Assembly: GCF_028583425.1 (NCBI RefSeq)
Contig: NC_072806.1
Span: 30,302,001 to 30,366,000 of the forward strand
DNA from: Eublepharis macularius
Lineage: Eukaryota > Chordata > Lepidosauria > Squamata > Eublepharidae
Length of the DNA stretch: 64,000 bases
Direction of reading: 5' to 3'
This document shows, piece by piece, positions 23,401-38,800 of this stretch. Position 1 is the first letter of the stretch, and the number at the start of each line of letters is the position of its first letter. The position numbers and the translations under genes are program-made. Below the pieces are notes generated by a model. The model was not told the DNA's origin. It made no database searches and saw nothing but the letters and a program-made list of their open reading frames with translations.

Positions 23401-26400
23401 CAGGAAGCATGCACAATTTGAATGGGCCAAGACACTACTCTTACAGAGTAAGACATGCCCTGAGGTGGGGTAGCCCACCTAGCTGTTAAAACAAAGGCTC
23501 CAACAGTCAGTTCCTGGGACCAACAAAAGGTTTGATTACCTTGATTGGTAGCTGCCGGGGCATGTGAAAGAGAATGCAAAATTTGTTCTAGCACTGCACA
23601 AAAGGGGTAGTTTGTTAATGAAGTCCACTGGAGCTAAGTTGATGAATTTAGTTGGGCAATGTACCTTCCCAGGAACGAACCGTAAATACTTATGGATGTC
23701 ATTTGATTAGCTCCTCAATCAAGGACAGGAGATCTCATCACCGAAGGAGGGGAAGGAATGTGTTAAGTGGGGATGACTCTGAGACCTTTGTTGCACTGGA
23801 CTCCTCCTGGAGCTGGAGAGACTTCAAATCCAATCACCACGAATCTCTCTGCATTCCTATGCGGCATTCCATTCATGCCTGGATCTCCCGGGTGGGACTC
23901 AGCAGCTGTTAGCTGATAGTCCTCTGGCTGCAATACAAACTGCCATTTTAAATCCAGAGGCCTGTTGCCATTTAAGCAGCCATGTTAAAGCAAGCAGCCA
24001 TATTAACATGGCTGTTAAAATGGCGGAGACCGGGCCGACTGCTTACAGTTCCTGAGTACTCCCCTCCACCATTTAAATGGAGCCTGGGTGGAGTTATGGT
24101 GTTAGACTAGGATTAGGGGTGGGAGAGCTGAATTCAAAGGCACACTTAGCCCTAAAGCATGCTTGGTGACTTTGGACTGCTCATTCCCTTTCAACCTACC
24201 CCCACAGGGCTATTGTGAAGATAAAATGGAGAAGGGAAGAGTAATGTATGCTCTCCTCCCAGCTCTTAGAGGAAGGGTAGGGAAGTGGTAGATTAGCCGG
24301 AGATGAATCAAGTAAGCCTTGAATTGGGTGATCCTCCAATTAAAGGGTTGTGAAGTTCACAGCCCCTCCTGGAAACCTGACCTCAAGAGGGGCCAAGCAC
24401 AGCTCCTTGTGCCTCTGTTCTTTTAGGAGGAATTGAACTAGTTTCCTGTGGTGTATTTACTCATTGTATTACCTGGAATTTACAGATACCTGCACTCGGA
24501 GTGGAAGCTTCCAGAAGGTATGTTACACAATACTATGTATTGCTTGATTTTAATTGATTTTATTGATTTATATACTGCCTCTTTGCAGAAACAAATGAAA
24601 AACATCCAATTGCAATCAATAAAAAGCAAACATTTTAAAAGTGGAGCAGCCACCATTAGAAACATTTTTAAAACAAAAAAAGAATTTAGCCCCCATAAAA
24701 ACTCAAAGCAGTAAAGCCAAGAAGCAGAACTAGCCACTTTCCACACAAGACACTAAGGGGCTCCACGGCTGGCATTCGAACACCTGCATGAGAACGTCGC
24801 TAACACAAAAGCGTTTTTGCTAATGTAAGTTTTTCGCTTTCCCATTGCAAACACAGGTAGGACAGAAATCTTAAGAGAGGACGTGGATTTGCCTCTTGAT
24901 TTTGCATCTTGTGAAGAATCGCAGGGGAGGGTGGGATCCTGCCGCACTAAAAAGTCTTCAGCTGACTTTCCGCCCCTGTCAATATTCCATGCCTCCTGAA
25001 GCAGCAGGTTCCACCCTTATCGGGCTGTTTTGGATATTTTTGTCCTCTTTTTTTCTTCGGCTTAATTTATGAAGGCATATTTTTCTGCAAGCCTGGAGAG
25101 TCCATGAAAACCCCAGCCTTGTCTGTGGGTGGCCTTGTGCTGCTTTTGAGATTTTGCACGGAGGGCCGGCCACACTTAAGAACCATGTGACACTGAGAGA
25201 TCTCTGTCTTTTGGTGCTACACCTCTGAAGATGCCAGCCACAGCTGCTGGCGAAACGTCAGAAACGTCAGGAACTACAATGCCAAGACCACGGCAATACA
25301 GCCCGGAAAACCCCCAACAACCATGTGATACATCCTTGCTCATAGAAAAGTAGCAGCTCCAGGGTTTGATGTTGTTAATTCCCTGCCTGCTTTTTAAAAG
25401 TTTCCTGGGCGCTCTGCCACACAATTCTTCTAAAGCTATACCTGCTGTCTCAGAAAGTATTCCCATTCTATGCTAGACCAGAGAGTCTGTGACAGTCAAC
25501 TTTCCATCTCCTGAAACAGGCCTTTCCCATTTTTCTTGTGAAAGATCTGAGAAGAGCACAGTGGCAAGTAGTTCCTTCCCACCATGAAACAGAGAGGACC
25601 ACTAGTGCAAGATAACTTTTCAAAAAGGAATGGCCATTTTATGGAGGCGAGGTCTGTAAAAAAGGCTATTAGCCATGATCGCTAAACCATCTTCCAAGAT
25701 CAGAAGCCGTTTAGCTTCATATGGCAAAACACCATAGGGTAAAAACTCTGGTCTCTTCCTGAGAAATGCAACAAACATTTTCGCTTCCACAAAGGTTGCC
25801 CTTATCAAGCAGCTAGATTCAAGCAGCTTTGCATAGACAGGTCCTGTGCCTGAGAGGCCCCTTCAGCCAGCTGTACATCCTGGCGGGCTGCTCCACTTGC
25901 GTCACCCTTTTCCTGACCCACAATCGCCCAAGGCCCTGGGAGCTCCCGTCTTGCTGCTTAAGCTAAGCTGTTCTAAATATAGCCACAATTCCCAGTATGT
26001 CTTAATTTGATCTGGCAGGCATCAGGGGTTGTGCATTAGATGGGCTTAAGCAGTGTGTGTGGGGGGGACACAGTGACGTCAGGCCCTGCCCTGGCTGGCT
26101 GGAGGGCAGCTGGAAAAAGCACGTCTGTCGGCAGAAGCCACCTGCTCGCTTGTCTCTGAAGCAGGGACTGGAGCCTGTAGGAGCGGCAAACCTGATGGGA
26201 TGGTACCATTCTACTAATGCCAGAGTCCCCCAGGCTCTTTTGCAAGGATGTCACAAAGATTAACATTAGGTTTTTCCAATGCTTCTTGCTCTTTATTCCT
26301 GGCCATCTGAGACTAGGAGAAGAAAGCTTCTCTTCTTTCTTGGGCCCCACTCTTGCCTACAGGGAAAAGGTAACTAGGAGCACACAACTGGAGGCTTGGG

Positions 26401-28926
26401 GGCCCAGAGAGCTGGACAAACTGCCGGGGATATGCCTGTGCAAACCAAGGGTCTTGTGTGTGAGGGAGTCTCTCTGGGGCTCACAGTGGCTCTTGGCTGG
26501 CTTTAGTCCTGCCCACTCACTCTACAACCCCGGCTAGGAAGGGGGAGACGATATGGAGGGGGTCGTTTGACACCAGGTGAGAGCTGTAGCATTGCCTGCA
26601 GTCCTGGCTCTCGAGCATCTCAGGCCTGCCTCTGCAAGTCTCTCTGCATTCTGCCTTGTCCTTTGACAACCACAAGGCAGCTCTTGTTCCGTGTCCAGTG
26701 GGATAGTGGAGTATCTCAGGGACACAGGCTTGTACGGGGGATTAAATGTTTGAACAGCTGTCAAACCTGACTGACTTAACATCTCCCGTGAGGCTTTTCC
26801 TTGCCCTTCTACAGCAAAGAACTCCTGAAGTTGCAAATCCCAATCCACAGGAAAAAGATTTATAAATGAAAAAAACCAAAGACATTTCTCTAAGTTTTTC
26901 TCTAAGAGTCCTTTCATAATTTTGGGAAATGTATTACTCACCATGGTTAATGTCAGTCTGTCTATCTGAAAGCTGCACGAAAAGTGTGACCAAGGACCAG
27001 AACGCAGGATGGGGCCCTGTACAGAAGAACAGGCATGCATCTCAATGGCTGGTGTCCTCTGGGACACAGCAAGGCTAGCCCCACTCTCTGATGCCCCTGG
27101 AGCACCTTCCTGCATCTCCTACAAGATATCCTCCAGGAATGAGGAGAGGAAGTTAAAGGTCACACTGGGCAATATAGTGGTGTGGGGGTTAAAACATGGC
27201 CACCACCCTGATATCGGAAAGCTCAGCAACCTCAGGCTAACGTGCCATCCCTCCTTCCCCTTCTAAAGACAGTTCCAGGGCTGTGCTGTAGGGTGGGTGC
27301 AGTGTATAAAGGTCGAGTTCTTCTGTGCACGTTCAGCATTGGACAGCACCCTCTTCTGGAAGTGTTTGTTTATGACACAGGTGTGCCTGCCTCCCCCCTC
27401 CCAAAATGTGAGATCAAGACCATTTTTTGCCTGAACGTCTCTCAGCAGTTCTGCCCCTCAAGTAGCTAACACGTTTACTGGCATGACTCTGGCAGATTTG
27501 GGCCGGAGGATTTTGTTTCAGGCGTGGCTCCCCCAGCCTGTCCTTTACATCCTGTTCCTCTGTCTAGGCTGTCAAGTCCTTACCCTGGAGACGGTCAGCC
27601 TCTTCCGGAAGTACCTCTCCATCCTCGATGTCCCCATCAACTGCCTCCACAGCCAGGATGTTCTCTTTGTACTGACAGAAGAGGAGGCGGAACTGGCCAA
27701 GGTGAGCGCTGCTGGCAGCTTTTGTTGGTGTGCTGGGAAGTGCCACATTCAGGGCGGTTTTGGATGAACTAACTTGGCCAGTCACCATCCAAGTTCTTTC
27801 TGGGATTGGCTGGCTGGGAAAACAGTGATGAGAGGCAGCACAGGGTGCACCCAATTGCAGTTGATGGGCAAGGCCTCTTTGAAGCCCCATCTCTGCTGTC
27901 AGGTTCAGTGTTTCCAATCCGCTTTACTATACCTGGTTAAAGGGGTTTTGCTTGTGCCCCCCTTGTGCCCACAGCCAACCATGTTAGAGGGGTCACTTAG
28001 CATCAACCGCCTCCACAGGGGTGCTGCTCAATTTGCCTTCACTCCAGTAGTGTCTGGTGAAAGGGTTTAATCCTGAGAGAGACTTTGGGGGTTTTGTGCC
28101 TTAGCTCAGTTACTAGAGCTACCTGGCTGTGGTTCTTCCACAGGTTGTTTTTGCACAGTGCATCTCCTCCCTGCTTTCTGCATGGCAGGGCACGTAAGCG
28201 GACATAAGTTCATCCGTGCAGGCCTGGTGGTGGGCAATATTTCCTATCGGAGATATGACATGCTGGGTAGAGTGGGAGGTGGCCACCACCCACAGGAGGG
28301 AACTGCAGCGATCAGTGAGAGAGCTGTTTGGCCAGAATAAAGTGGAGAGAATAGGGTGATACACTCTGACCCCAAGAAGAACTTGCAAAGAGGACTTTGC
28401 CGCTGTGTTCTGTTCAGCAGGTGCCCTGAGCCTTCACCTCCCTGGCCCTGCATCCCCACCTTGACATTTCCTTTGGGCCCCACCCAACAAATACAATTCT
28501 CAGTATTCTTTGACGCCTTAATTCAAGGCACCCCCCTTTGTGCCCTCTATAGGTTTGCCAAAGGGACACACACACTGAGCTGACTTATGCCCTTTCAGAC
28601 GGCTGGTCCGTCTAGCTCAGGACCATCTACTCTGACTTGCAGTGGCTCTCCAGAATCTCAGGCAGAGGGAGGTTTTCTCCTTCACCTTTAGCCTGCGGTC
28701 CCGGGGATTGAACCTGGGACCGAGCTGGTGCGTTACCATGGAAGTCAGGGCCCTACCCCTCCTCTTCACCACACACGCCACCCTGACCTACATCTGACTG
28801 CAGAGGGATCTTGTGCTCTTCTCCTAGAGAGCCATGTGGTGCCACCGCAGCCAGCTCCTCTGGTTCCGCCGCCTCTATGTATTCTTCTCACGCTACATGG
28901 TGATCAACTCGCTACACTTCCTCTGA
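5341..28926 (+). CDS. PIGL: PIGL, 3' five coding exons (gene enters from left edge)
   Basis: N-acetylglucosaminyl-phosphatidylinositol de-N-acetylase carries out the second step of GPI-anchor synthesis, removing acetate from GlcNAc-PI at the ER membrane. Coding exons are 5341-5431, 18057-18124, 24486-24517, 27568-27701 and 28828-28926. All have AG/GT borders and their phases join into one frame of 141 codons ending in TGA. The translation follows the mammalian protein as I remember it: a DLPD segment, VVTFDA, the metal-binding GHxxH motif (SGHANH), LHSE-KLP, QDVLFVL, and a C-terminus with [13 protein letters not shown]. The N-terminal half, with its membrane anchor and HPDD motif, must lie left of the window. 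One visible substitution is DAGGVSG to DARGVSG. An intact L1 sits antisense in the first intron seen here. CENPV follows tail to tail. Confidence 0.95.
5432..9545. other. PIGL: PIGL intron, mostly unrecognised
   Basis: Possible eroded tRNA-like SINE heads occur near 7480-7540 and 9000-9060. No exon found. Confidence 0.4.
9546..9775 (-). repeat. CORE-type tRNA SINE
   Basis: In reverse orientation the GTTTGACACTCTGACC/GATTTGAACCTGGGTC head and the CCTCACAGGGTTGTTGTGAGG core are clear. Confidence 0.75.
9776..11314. other. PIGL: PIGL intron, mostly unrecognised
   Basis: Apart from the AT-rich LINE-like tail at 10350-10510, I see no gene or clear element. Confidence 0.4.
10350..10510 (-). repeat. 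AT-rich LINE tail-like segment
   Basis: TAAGTAATTTATTATTACAG followed by AT-rich sequence looks like a reversed LINE 3' end. The family is not recognised. Confidence 0.3.
11315..11545 (-). repeat. LINE 3' tail, reverse
   Basis: On the minus strand GGAAGGCAGTCTATAAATGA runs into (AATAA)n, the end of a CR1/L2-type LINE; older 3' UTR-like sequence lies to the right. Confidence 0.5.
11875..11898. repeat. (AG)n run in the L1 3' UTR
   Basis: On the L1 strand it is a (TC)n run between ORF2 and the A-rich tail. Confidence 0.9.
11971..15810 (-). CDS. L1 ORF2p (endonuclease and reverse transcriptase)
   Basis: The ORF is 1279 residues, the size of human ORF2p (1275). The APE-type endonuclease has N12, E41 (LQETHLK), the GDFN block and S231-D232-H233. 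The reverse transcriptase has [29 protein letters not shown], the catalytic F702-A-D-D and SYLGVKI. The C-terminal zinc knuckle is C1131-x3-C1135-x7-H1143-x4-C1148 in the CW-GCGE context typical of L1. No interruption was found. The start ATG overlaps the stop of an upstream 150-codon frame as TAATG. Confidence 0.95.
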   Translation of the reverse strand: MGDQKYKIISVNCRGLNNKIKLKRISTALTRQKPSILFLQETHLKTSNLPVFKTCWFNQQFQSPGSSKSRGVAILFSKETNFSLKESKIDPQGRFLFLKGSLDHMLLTLAVIYAPNQDQISFIDNTLTLLNSFAEGEIVLAGDFNFIMNYDLDKTRKHHCHQVRRTGISELSGIINKAGLQDIWRIQHPSTRDYTYYSSVHNVYTRIDYIFLTPKLCDLVCSTDIGEKLWSDHAWTECVFSLGCKMQRKTNWKLNTSLLFNKQIYSKISSDIKQYFELNAACGVSQELVWDAMKAVLRGQIISAASYHKKQREKTRNEIVAKIKSLEQEHKKSCSKLIYKQLTLERKALESLETAQIRKKLLYVKQKYWVRSPKSTKLLIKKVKEKTMTYAIKAIKDKAGQMHSKSEEIVNIFADFYQTLYTSDSPEPARLIDYISNRNLVSSISDEHKSIMEQPISESEVKLAIKSLKNNKAPGRDGYPPEFYKKYIDLILTPLTDTCNFVLKSGKIPPSWKEAEITVIPKKGKDTTDPKSYRPISLLNQDQKIFTSILAKRLTSFITNYIHLDQAGFMPTRNLFDNIRKTIDLINHCTLKKLPAFLLSLDVEKAFDRVEVPYLLGLLEHMGFGRYFLQAIRALYDSPKAIVRANGTYSPEFQIRRGTRQGCPLSPILFALAIEPLATSIRLHPNIKGITIGKQTYKTSLFADDLVLYLTDPSSSLPAVEKCLTDFKLVSGLAINHLKSELYPMNLQQDTTQFIKTNYKYKWIKSNWSYLGVKIPLNLNEIWDLNFNELYISLSRTLSSWKRLQLTWLEKINLIKTLILPQILFYFRALPIFIKPHTLERWQKLLNKFIWAGKKPRISFVTLRSHTKQGGLGMPDIRLYYEATQLTYLVLMLQSDFKADWKAIEQHYTLPKTMQETIWNSAPERPKAIKNHLLLAPALGIWDKNRASVAPSFSPFSCFTGQKWFIPALSKDSFAEWKSKQLTTFVDITSRGQLLSKQLIEARLQAKISWLQYLQVQHLIAAPEIQSSLKREITEFEEILKSGGSGSKGLLSKIYKIMLKAQKSKPYSYQLAWETYCGIKFSEAQWSSIWNSPIFKTNLISVKSQSQKLLTRWYITPQKLNYANKIISPKCWKGCGEVGSFIHCWWTCPLISKFWSDVTTVIKQMLGIIVPFKPETILLNLWSSYDIPTIIRKRVAMLLAAAKTAIALRWKDPRPPTLPLWFNKVWDQYYMEKVTYQICCSESPMIQSDFWEDWLPVLDHLITEDIGPSKKYPIDPFLL
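15810..16262 (-). other. Open frame of 150 codons in the L1 inter-ORF spacer
   Basis: The spacer between ORF1 and ORF2 is about 650 bases, longer than in mammalian L1. It holds an ATG-started 150-codon frame whose TAA shares its last A with the ORF2 ATG (TAATG at 15812-15808). The product has a hydrophobic N-terminus ([15 protein letters not shown]) and no domain I recognise. It may be chance, or part of an ORF2 reinitiation arrangement. Confidence 0.35.
16460..17464 (-). CDS. L1 ORF1p (RNA-binding chaperone)
   Basis: The ORF has 334 residues, close to the 338 of human ORF1p. A Gly/Lys/Pro-rich N-terminus is followed by a heptad-like coiled coil at about residues 60-135 (trimerisation). Next is an RRM region beginning [14 protein letters not shown], with the FRLGSR and RDILVIF blocks, and a C-terminal domain with RRGYLLYK and [14 protein letters not shown]1p coats the L1 RNA and is needed for retrotransposition. 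ATG codons at 17464 and 17461 are tandem; either could serve. Confidence 0.92.
   Translation of the reverse strand: MMGKTGAGKPKPPHAQSATVKAFFAPEEAKNCNKSSAENGAKMADGESSVVGLTKQEFSKAIQILESNIIATISEKIDEKINSSLEPITKQLKDISETIAAVTQTAEKALELGINLQKDLNQTQQIEEALSVKIIDLEMKIKARNLKMRGLPENEEEHTELPIFIMSWLAEVLQLEEGVAPNIEAAFRLGSRAANKSRLPRDILVIFGDLRSKEKILREARRRGYLLYKNKEIQVFPDLPSEILKMRRDLKPITNALAKANLKYRWIGSTSKLSVLHDGNLIVAKDLEEGHALLNTLNLTAEHNPPLKDLQEESKIPRKTESWKRVSSALQDKR
17583..18056. other. PIGL: PIGL intron between L1 and exon
   Basis: Nothing recognised. A pyrimidine tract precedes the exon at 18057. Confidence 0.45.
18057..18124 (+). CDS. PIGL: PIGL exon with GHxxH metal-binding motif
   Basis: This 68-nt exon lies between TTACAG and GTATGG. 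It encodes [20 protein letters not shown] plus two more codons and ends with two bases of an arginine codon. The HxxH pair is the second zinc-ligand element of the PIG-L/LmbE family. Confidence 0.94.
18125..21194. other. PIGL: PIGL intron, mostly unrecognised
   Basis: Pieces near 18600-18640 (CATGCAGAAGGTCCCAGGTT) and 20080-20160 look like eroded tRNA-type SINEs. Open frames at 19290-19750 are compositional. Confidence 0.4.
21195..21520 (-). repeat. CORE-type tRNA SINE with internal duplication
   Basis: Reverse copy with AGCCAGCTGGGTGACCTTGG. The head region contains a second CTCCACTTGAAGCC block, so it is longer than other copies. Confidence 0.75.
21525..21670. repeat. Foldback repeat, short copy
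   Basis: Inverted arms 21525-21573 and about 21586-21634 share AAAGAGTCCAGTAGCACTTT and its complement. It abuts the SINE at 21195-21520. The central ribozyme-like part is absent. Confidence 0.55.
22139..22387 (+). repeat. CORE-type tRNA SINE
   Basis: It runs from AGAGCCAGTTTGGTGTAGTG through a GGTTTGATTCC B box and CCTCACAGGGTGATTGTTG to AAATCAAATGTTGTTATTAT. Confidence 0.85.
22393..24094. other. PIGL: PIGL intron, unrecognised
   Basis: A weak tRNA-like SINE remnant may lie at 22540-22730. No splice-supported exon. Confidence 0.4.
24095..24290 (+). repeat. CORE-type SINE, eroded
   Basis: GCTGAATTCAAA, TTGGTGACTTTGGACTGC and CCACAGGGCTATTGTGAAG keep the order of the family, with many changes. 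Confidence 0.55.
24486..24517 (+). CDS. PIGL: PIGL micro-exon ([12 protein letters not shown])
   Basis: This 32-nt exon lies between TTACAG and GTATGT. Its phase matches both neighbours: it completes Arg from AG|A and leaves G for the next Gly. The residues correspond to human RALHSEGKLPKG. Confidence 0.9.
24545..24735 (-). repeat. LINE 3' tail, reverse
   Basis: TTTTATTGATTTATATACTG with A-rich sequence after it is a reversed LINE end. It starts right after a PIGL exon. Confidence 0.45.
25194..25318 (+). mobile_element. 125-bp element with hammerhead-like core and 13-bp TSD
   Basis: The unit is flanked by AACCATGTGACAC (25181-25193) and AACCATGTGATAC (25319-25331), 12 of 13 bases alike. Inside is CTGAAGA (25225-25231), one extra T, a 6-bp hairpin GCCAGC/GCTGGC with a 7-base loop, then GAAAC and a GTC triplet, the order of parts in a type I hammerhead ribozyme. 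Penelope-like retroelements and their short relatives are known to carry hammerheads. Family assignment here is inference. It lies in a PIGL intron. Confidence 0.6.
25332..27567. other. PIGL: PIGL intron, unrecognised
   Basis: A long minus-strand frame at 26534-27115 has no domain or splice support and is not called a gene. Confidence 0.4.
27568..27701 (+). CDS. PIGL: PIGL exon ([15 protein letters not shown]...EELAK)
   Basis: This 134-nt exon lies between TGTCTAG and GTGAGC. It encodes 44 residues after the split glycine, with the family blocks VLTL-SV-RKY-S-LD and QDVLFVL. Confidence 0.94.
27702..28597. other. PIGL: PIGL last intron, unrecognised
   Basis: No element recognised before the SINE at 28598. 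Confidence 0.4.
28598..28765 (-). repeat. tRNA-derived SINE (second family)
   Basis: On the plus strand GGGGATTGAACCTGGGACC is the reverse complement of a tRNA T-arm/B box. The upstream GTCCGTCTAGCTCAGGACC and CTCTCCAGAATCTCAGGCAG belong to a repeat I recall as common in squamates. Confidence 0.6.
28828..28926 (+). CDS. PIGL: PIGL terminal coding exon
   Basis: It starts after TCTCCTAG and encodes 32 residues plus [16 protein letters not shown] and the end SLHFL closely match the mammalian C-terminus (SLSFL). Confidence 0.94.
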   Translation, partial: RAMWCHRSQLLWFRRLYVFFSRYMVINSLHFL

Positions 28927-29345
28927 TGGGAAAAGGACTTCATCAAAGACTTCAGGGGCTTCAAGCAGATTCAGCATGAAAGATGCCTAAAACTCCATAA
29001 AGCTCCTGCTGAGCCAAGAAATGAAACCGAGTGAGACCCAGCGCCAAGCAAGGGAAGGCCCGTTCCTGCTGCAGGAGTTCTTGCCTCTGGCCAGTATCTG
29101 GATTCTACCAGTGACGACGTTCTGGCTCAACAGACCCAGAAGCACAAGACAAAAAGAACAGACTGGCTGGTTCTATGGAATCGGGCTAGGAGAGACCTTT
29201 GCAACATGTCATATGCTGTTCCAGGGAAAGGGTGGGGGCATCCCTAGACGATGGTACCAGGACACTTTGCAGCGTTTTTTTTTAAATGTGCATCTTTTTT
29301 ACAAGAATACATAGTAGCTTGAAATAAACAAGACTGTCATGCCAT
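28927..29345 (+). other. PIGL: PIGL 3' UTR with AATAAA signal
   Basis: An AATAAA hexamer lies at 29323-29328, about 400 bases after the stop codon. Cleavage is expected near 29345. The endpoint is inferred from the signal only. Confidence 0.6.
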
Positions 29346-29739
29346 AACAATATTGCAGTACTTGGGGGTGTAATATCATCCCCTGCTCAAAATTATGAGG
29401 CACATCCCAAGATGAAGAGAGAAAAAAGGGAGGTGACTGAAGTGGAAAATGTGATCGTAGGAGGCCTCCAACTACCCTTATATTGGCAAATATGTTAAAG
29501 TCAAGCTGTAGAAATTAGATTTCAATCTAGACATATTTGACTGTGCATTGAAGCAGCTGATCAGCTGTAGTGATTCTGGCCTTGGTTCTGAGCACGGCTT
29601 GAGACCTGGTGTTAGATGTAGATGCTGTTGCACTGGTTGGGAATGGTGACCACAGTGCTAGTAAGTGCAGCATTTGTGCCAATGGAAACATCTCCCCAGA
29701 GTCCAAAACTATCATATTTGATATAAAAAAGGGAACCTT

Positions 29740-30545
29740 ACAAAAATGAGGGGGACTAAGAAAGAAAAGGGAGAATTAAGAGAGTATTCCTTCCAGGATG
29801 CCTGGAAATTGTTTAAAACTGTATTGAGTCCCAGACAGAATGCATACCTCAAATCAGGAAAGATACCAATGACTCAAAGAAGCCATAAAAAGCCAAAAAG
29901 GCTTCTTTTAATAACAACAAAAACTGCACTTATATACCACTCTTTTAGACAGATTACTGCCCCACTTAGAGCAGTGGACTAGTTAGTGTTATTATTATCC
30001 CCACAATACAACTGGGGAGCTGGGGCTGAGAGGAGAGGCTTACCCAAGACCACCTACTAAGCTCATGGCAGTAGTAGGATTCAAACCGGAAAAGTGCTGA
30101 TTCACAAAGCAACCACTCAACCACTATGCCATAGCAGTCGTCCGTTGAAAAATGGAAGCTTTCGCTGGCCAAGGTGAACAGAATACAGGTTCTGGCAAAA
30201 CAAATGCAAGTTGACAGTAAGGGAAGCAAAAAGGGAATTTGTAGAGAAGACTGGTAAAAACATTAAGACTAATAAATATTTCTTCAAATATATCAGAAGT
30301 AGGATACTGCCTAGGGAAGTGGTTGGGTTGTTAGATGACCAAAAAAAAAAGGATTTCTGATTTCTTAAGGGAGATGGGGAGATATCAAAGCGAATGAATT
30401 TTTATTGTATCTACTTTCACTGTGGAAAACGTGGGGCACATACCTACACCAGAGTCACTGTTTTGGGGAAAGATGCTGGACTAAATAAATAAATGGACCA
30501 CTGGTCTCATCCTTCTGGTGGAAAGATATAATTCTGGATAGAGTC
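29740..30545 (+). mobile_element. CR1/L2-type LINE ORF2 fragment, split by a SINE
   Basis: Plus-strand pieces resemble the linker between endonuclease and reverse transcriptase (DAWKLFKTVL, then AREAKREF- and KYFFKYI-like segments, then an eroded FYCIYFHCGKRG). The frame is broken repeatedly. A SINE interrupts it at 29908-30150. Confidence 0.55.
29908..30150 (-). repeat. CORE-type SINE inside a LINE fragment
   Basis: Reverse copy with TTATATACCACTCTTTTAGAC at the tail end and GGATTCAAACCGG at the head. The LINE sequence continues on both sides. Confidence 0.7.
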
Positions 30546-31411
30546 CATAAAAGGTAATTTCAAAACAATTGCATTTTAGGTGAAAATTTAATTTGAAAAG
30601 ACGCCAAGATGTGTCTCTGCGCTATAACACCAGAAGTATCCAGTGAGGCCATTCCTGGTTTTCGCTGGCTGAACAGGATCAGCGCCCTGAAAGGCTGCCT
30701 TCTTTCTTTCCGCCATCAGTCCTTCTCCCTTGGCTTGTGCCACAGATCCACCCCACACTGGGGGCCTTGCCACGGAGTCCTTTGACCAAGGCATTTAGTG
30801 TGCTTCTATCTTGGCACACTGCCAATGCCCACCTCCCCTCCATCCTGGCTTTGGCCCCTCAGATCCATTCTGCCCTGGATCTGCTCTTGCTCGATTAAGG
30901 CACACAACCAGAGAGGCCAAGGGGACACTTCTTGCTTAGGGTAAGATGGTCCCCTGGAGAACTGACACACGTTTGATGCCCCCAGAGAGCAAAGTTCTTG
31001 GTTAACATTTTGCCAGGCCCAATTCCAACAGTGGCAGCATCTCCCTGTGCCACTGATTGAACAGAGGCACTGGGTTAGATCCGAACTAAATTTTTCATCA
31101 GTGAAATTGAACTTTCTTCCCACTGCAACCCACTGATCTCCCCAAAATGCTGCTACTGGCAAATAGGGGACTCCGAGGAATAACATGGTGGGGAGGGGTC
31201 TGCAGCGGGCAGGGAAAATCAGTGCAAACTGCCAATTTAGTCTGGATCCAATCCATTATCTTCCACTAATCCACAGCGAGCCCAAGAAATCCCTTGCTTT
31301 TTAATCACAATGAGAACTACTGACTTTTTTGTATATGAAAGTTGAGATTCCTGGGGGTTCCTGATTCCATTCTGCCCGACTTAAAAGAAAAACAGGCAGC
31401 AGCAGGAGGGT
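30546..31411. other. PIGL-CENPV convergent intergenic DNA
   Basis: Nothing recognised between the LINE fragment and the CENPV polyadenylation signal. Confidence 0.45.
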
Positions 31412-31494
31412 TACTTTACAAAAATACAAGCTTTATTTTCTAAATGGTGGAAACGGGGATTTCTTGCCAAGCTACATTTCTGCTATTGGCGTGG
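31412..31494 (-). other. CENPV: CENPV 3' UTR with AATAAA
   Basis: TTTATT on the plus strand at 31434-31439 reads AATAAA on the minus strand, only about 60 bases after the stop. The 3' UTR is therefore very short, if this signal is the one used. Confidence 0.65.
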
Positions 31495-38585
<7,091 letters not shown>

Positions 38586-38800
38586 GGTGGTCACGCCGCC
38601 GCTGCCCTGGGCCTACAGCCGTGGCCGCAGGAGGGCGCTCCCGAGCCGCGCAGCTGCTCCGACAGGGAAGCCACGTGGCGGAAAAAGAGGAGGATCGGGC
38701 CTGGCTGGAGGGGGAGGGAGGCAGCCCCTCCTCCAATGCTGTCTCCGGATCGACTCGCAACGCCCTAGAACGTGCCTGCCACCGTCAGCATGGCGACAGC

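Noticed and set aside
26534-27115. Minus-strand frame of 193 codons in a PIGL intron
   Set aside because: No domain, splice support or regular codon pattern; likely chance.
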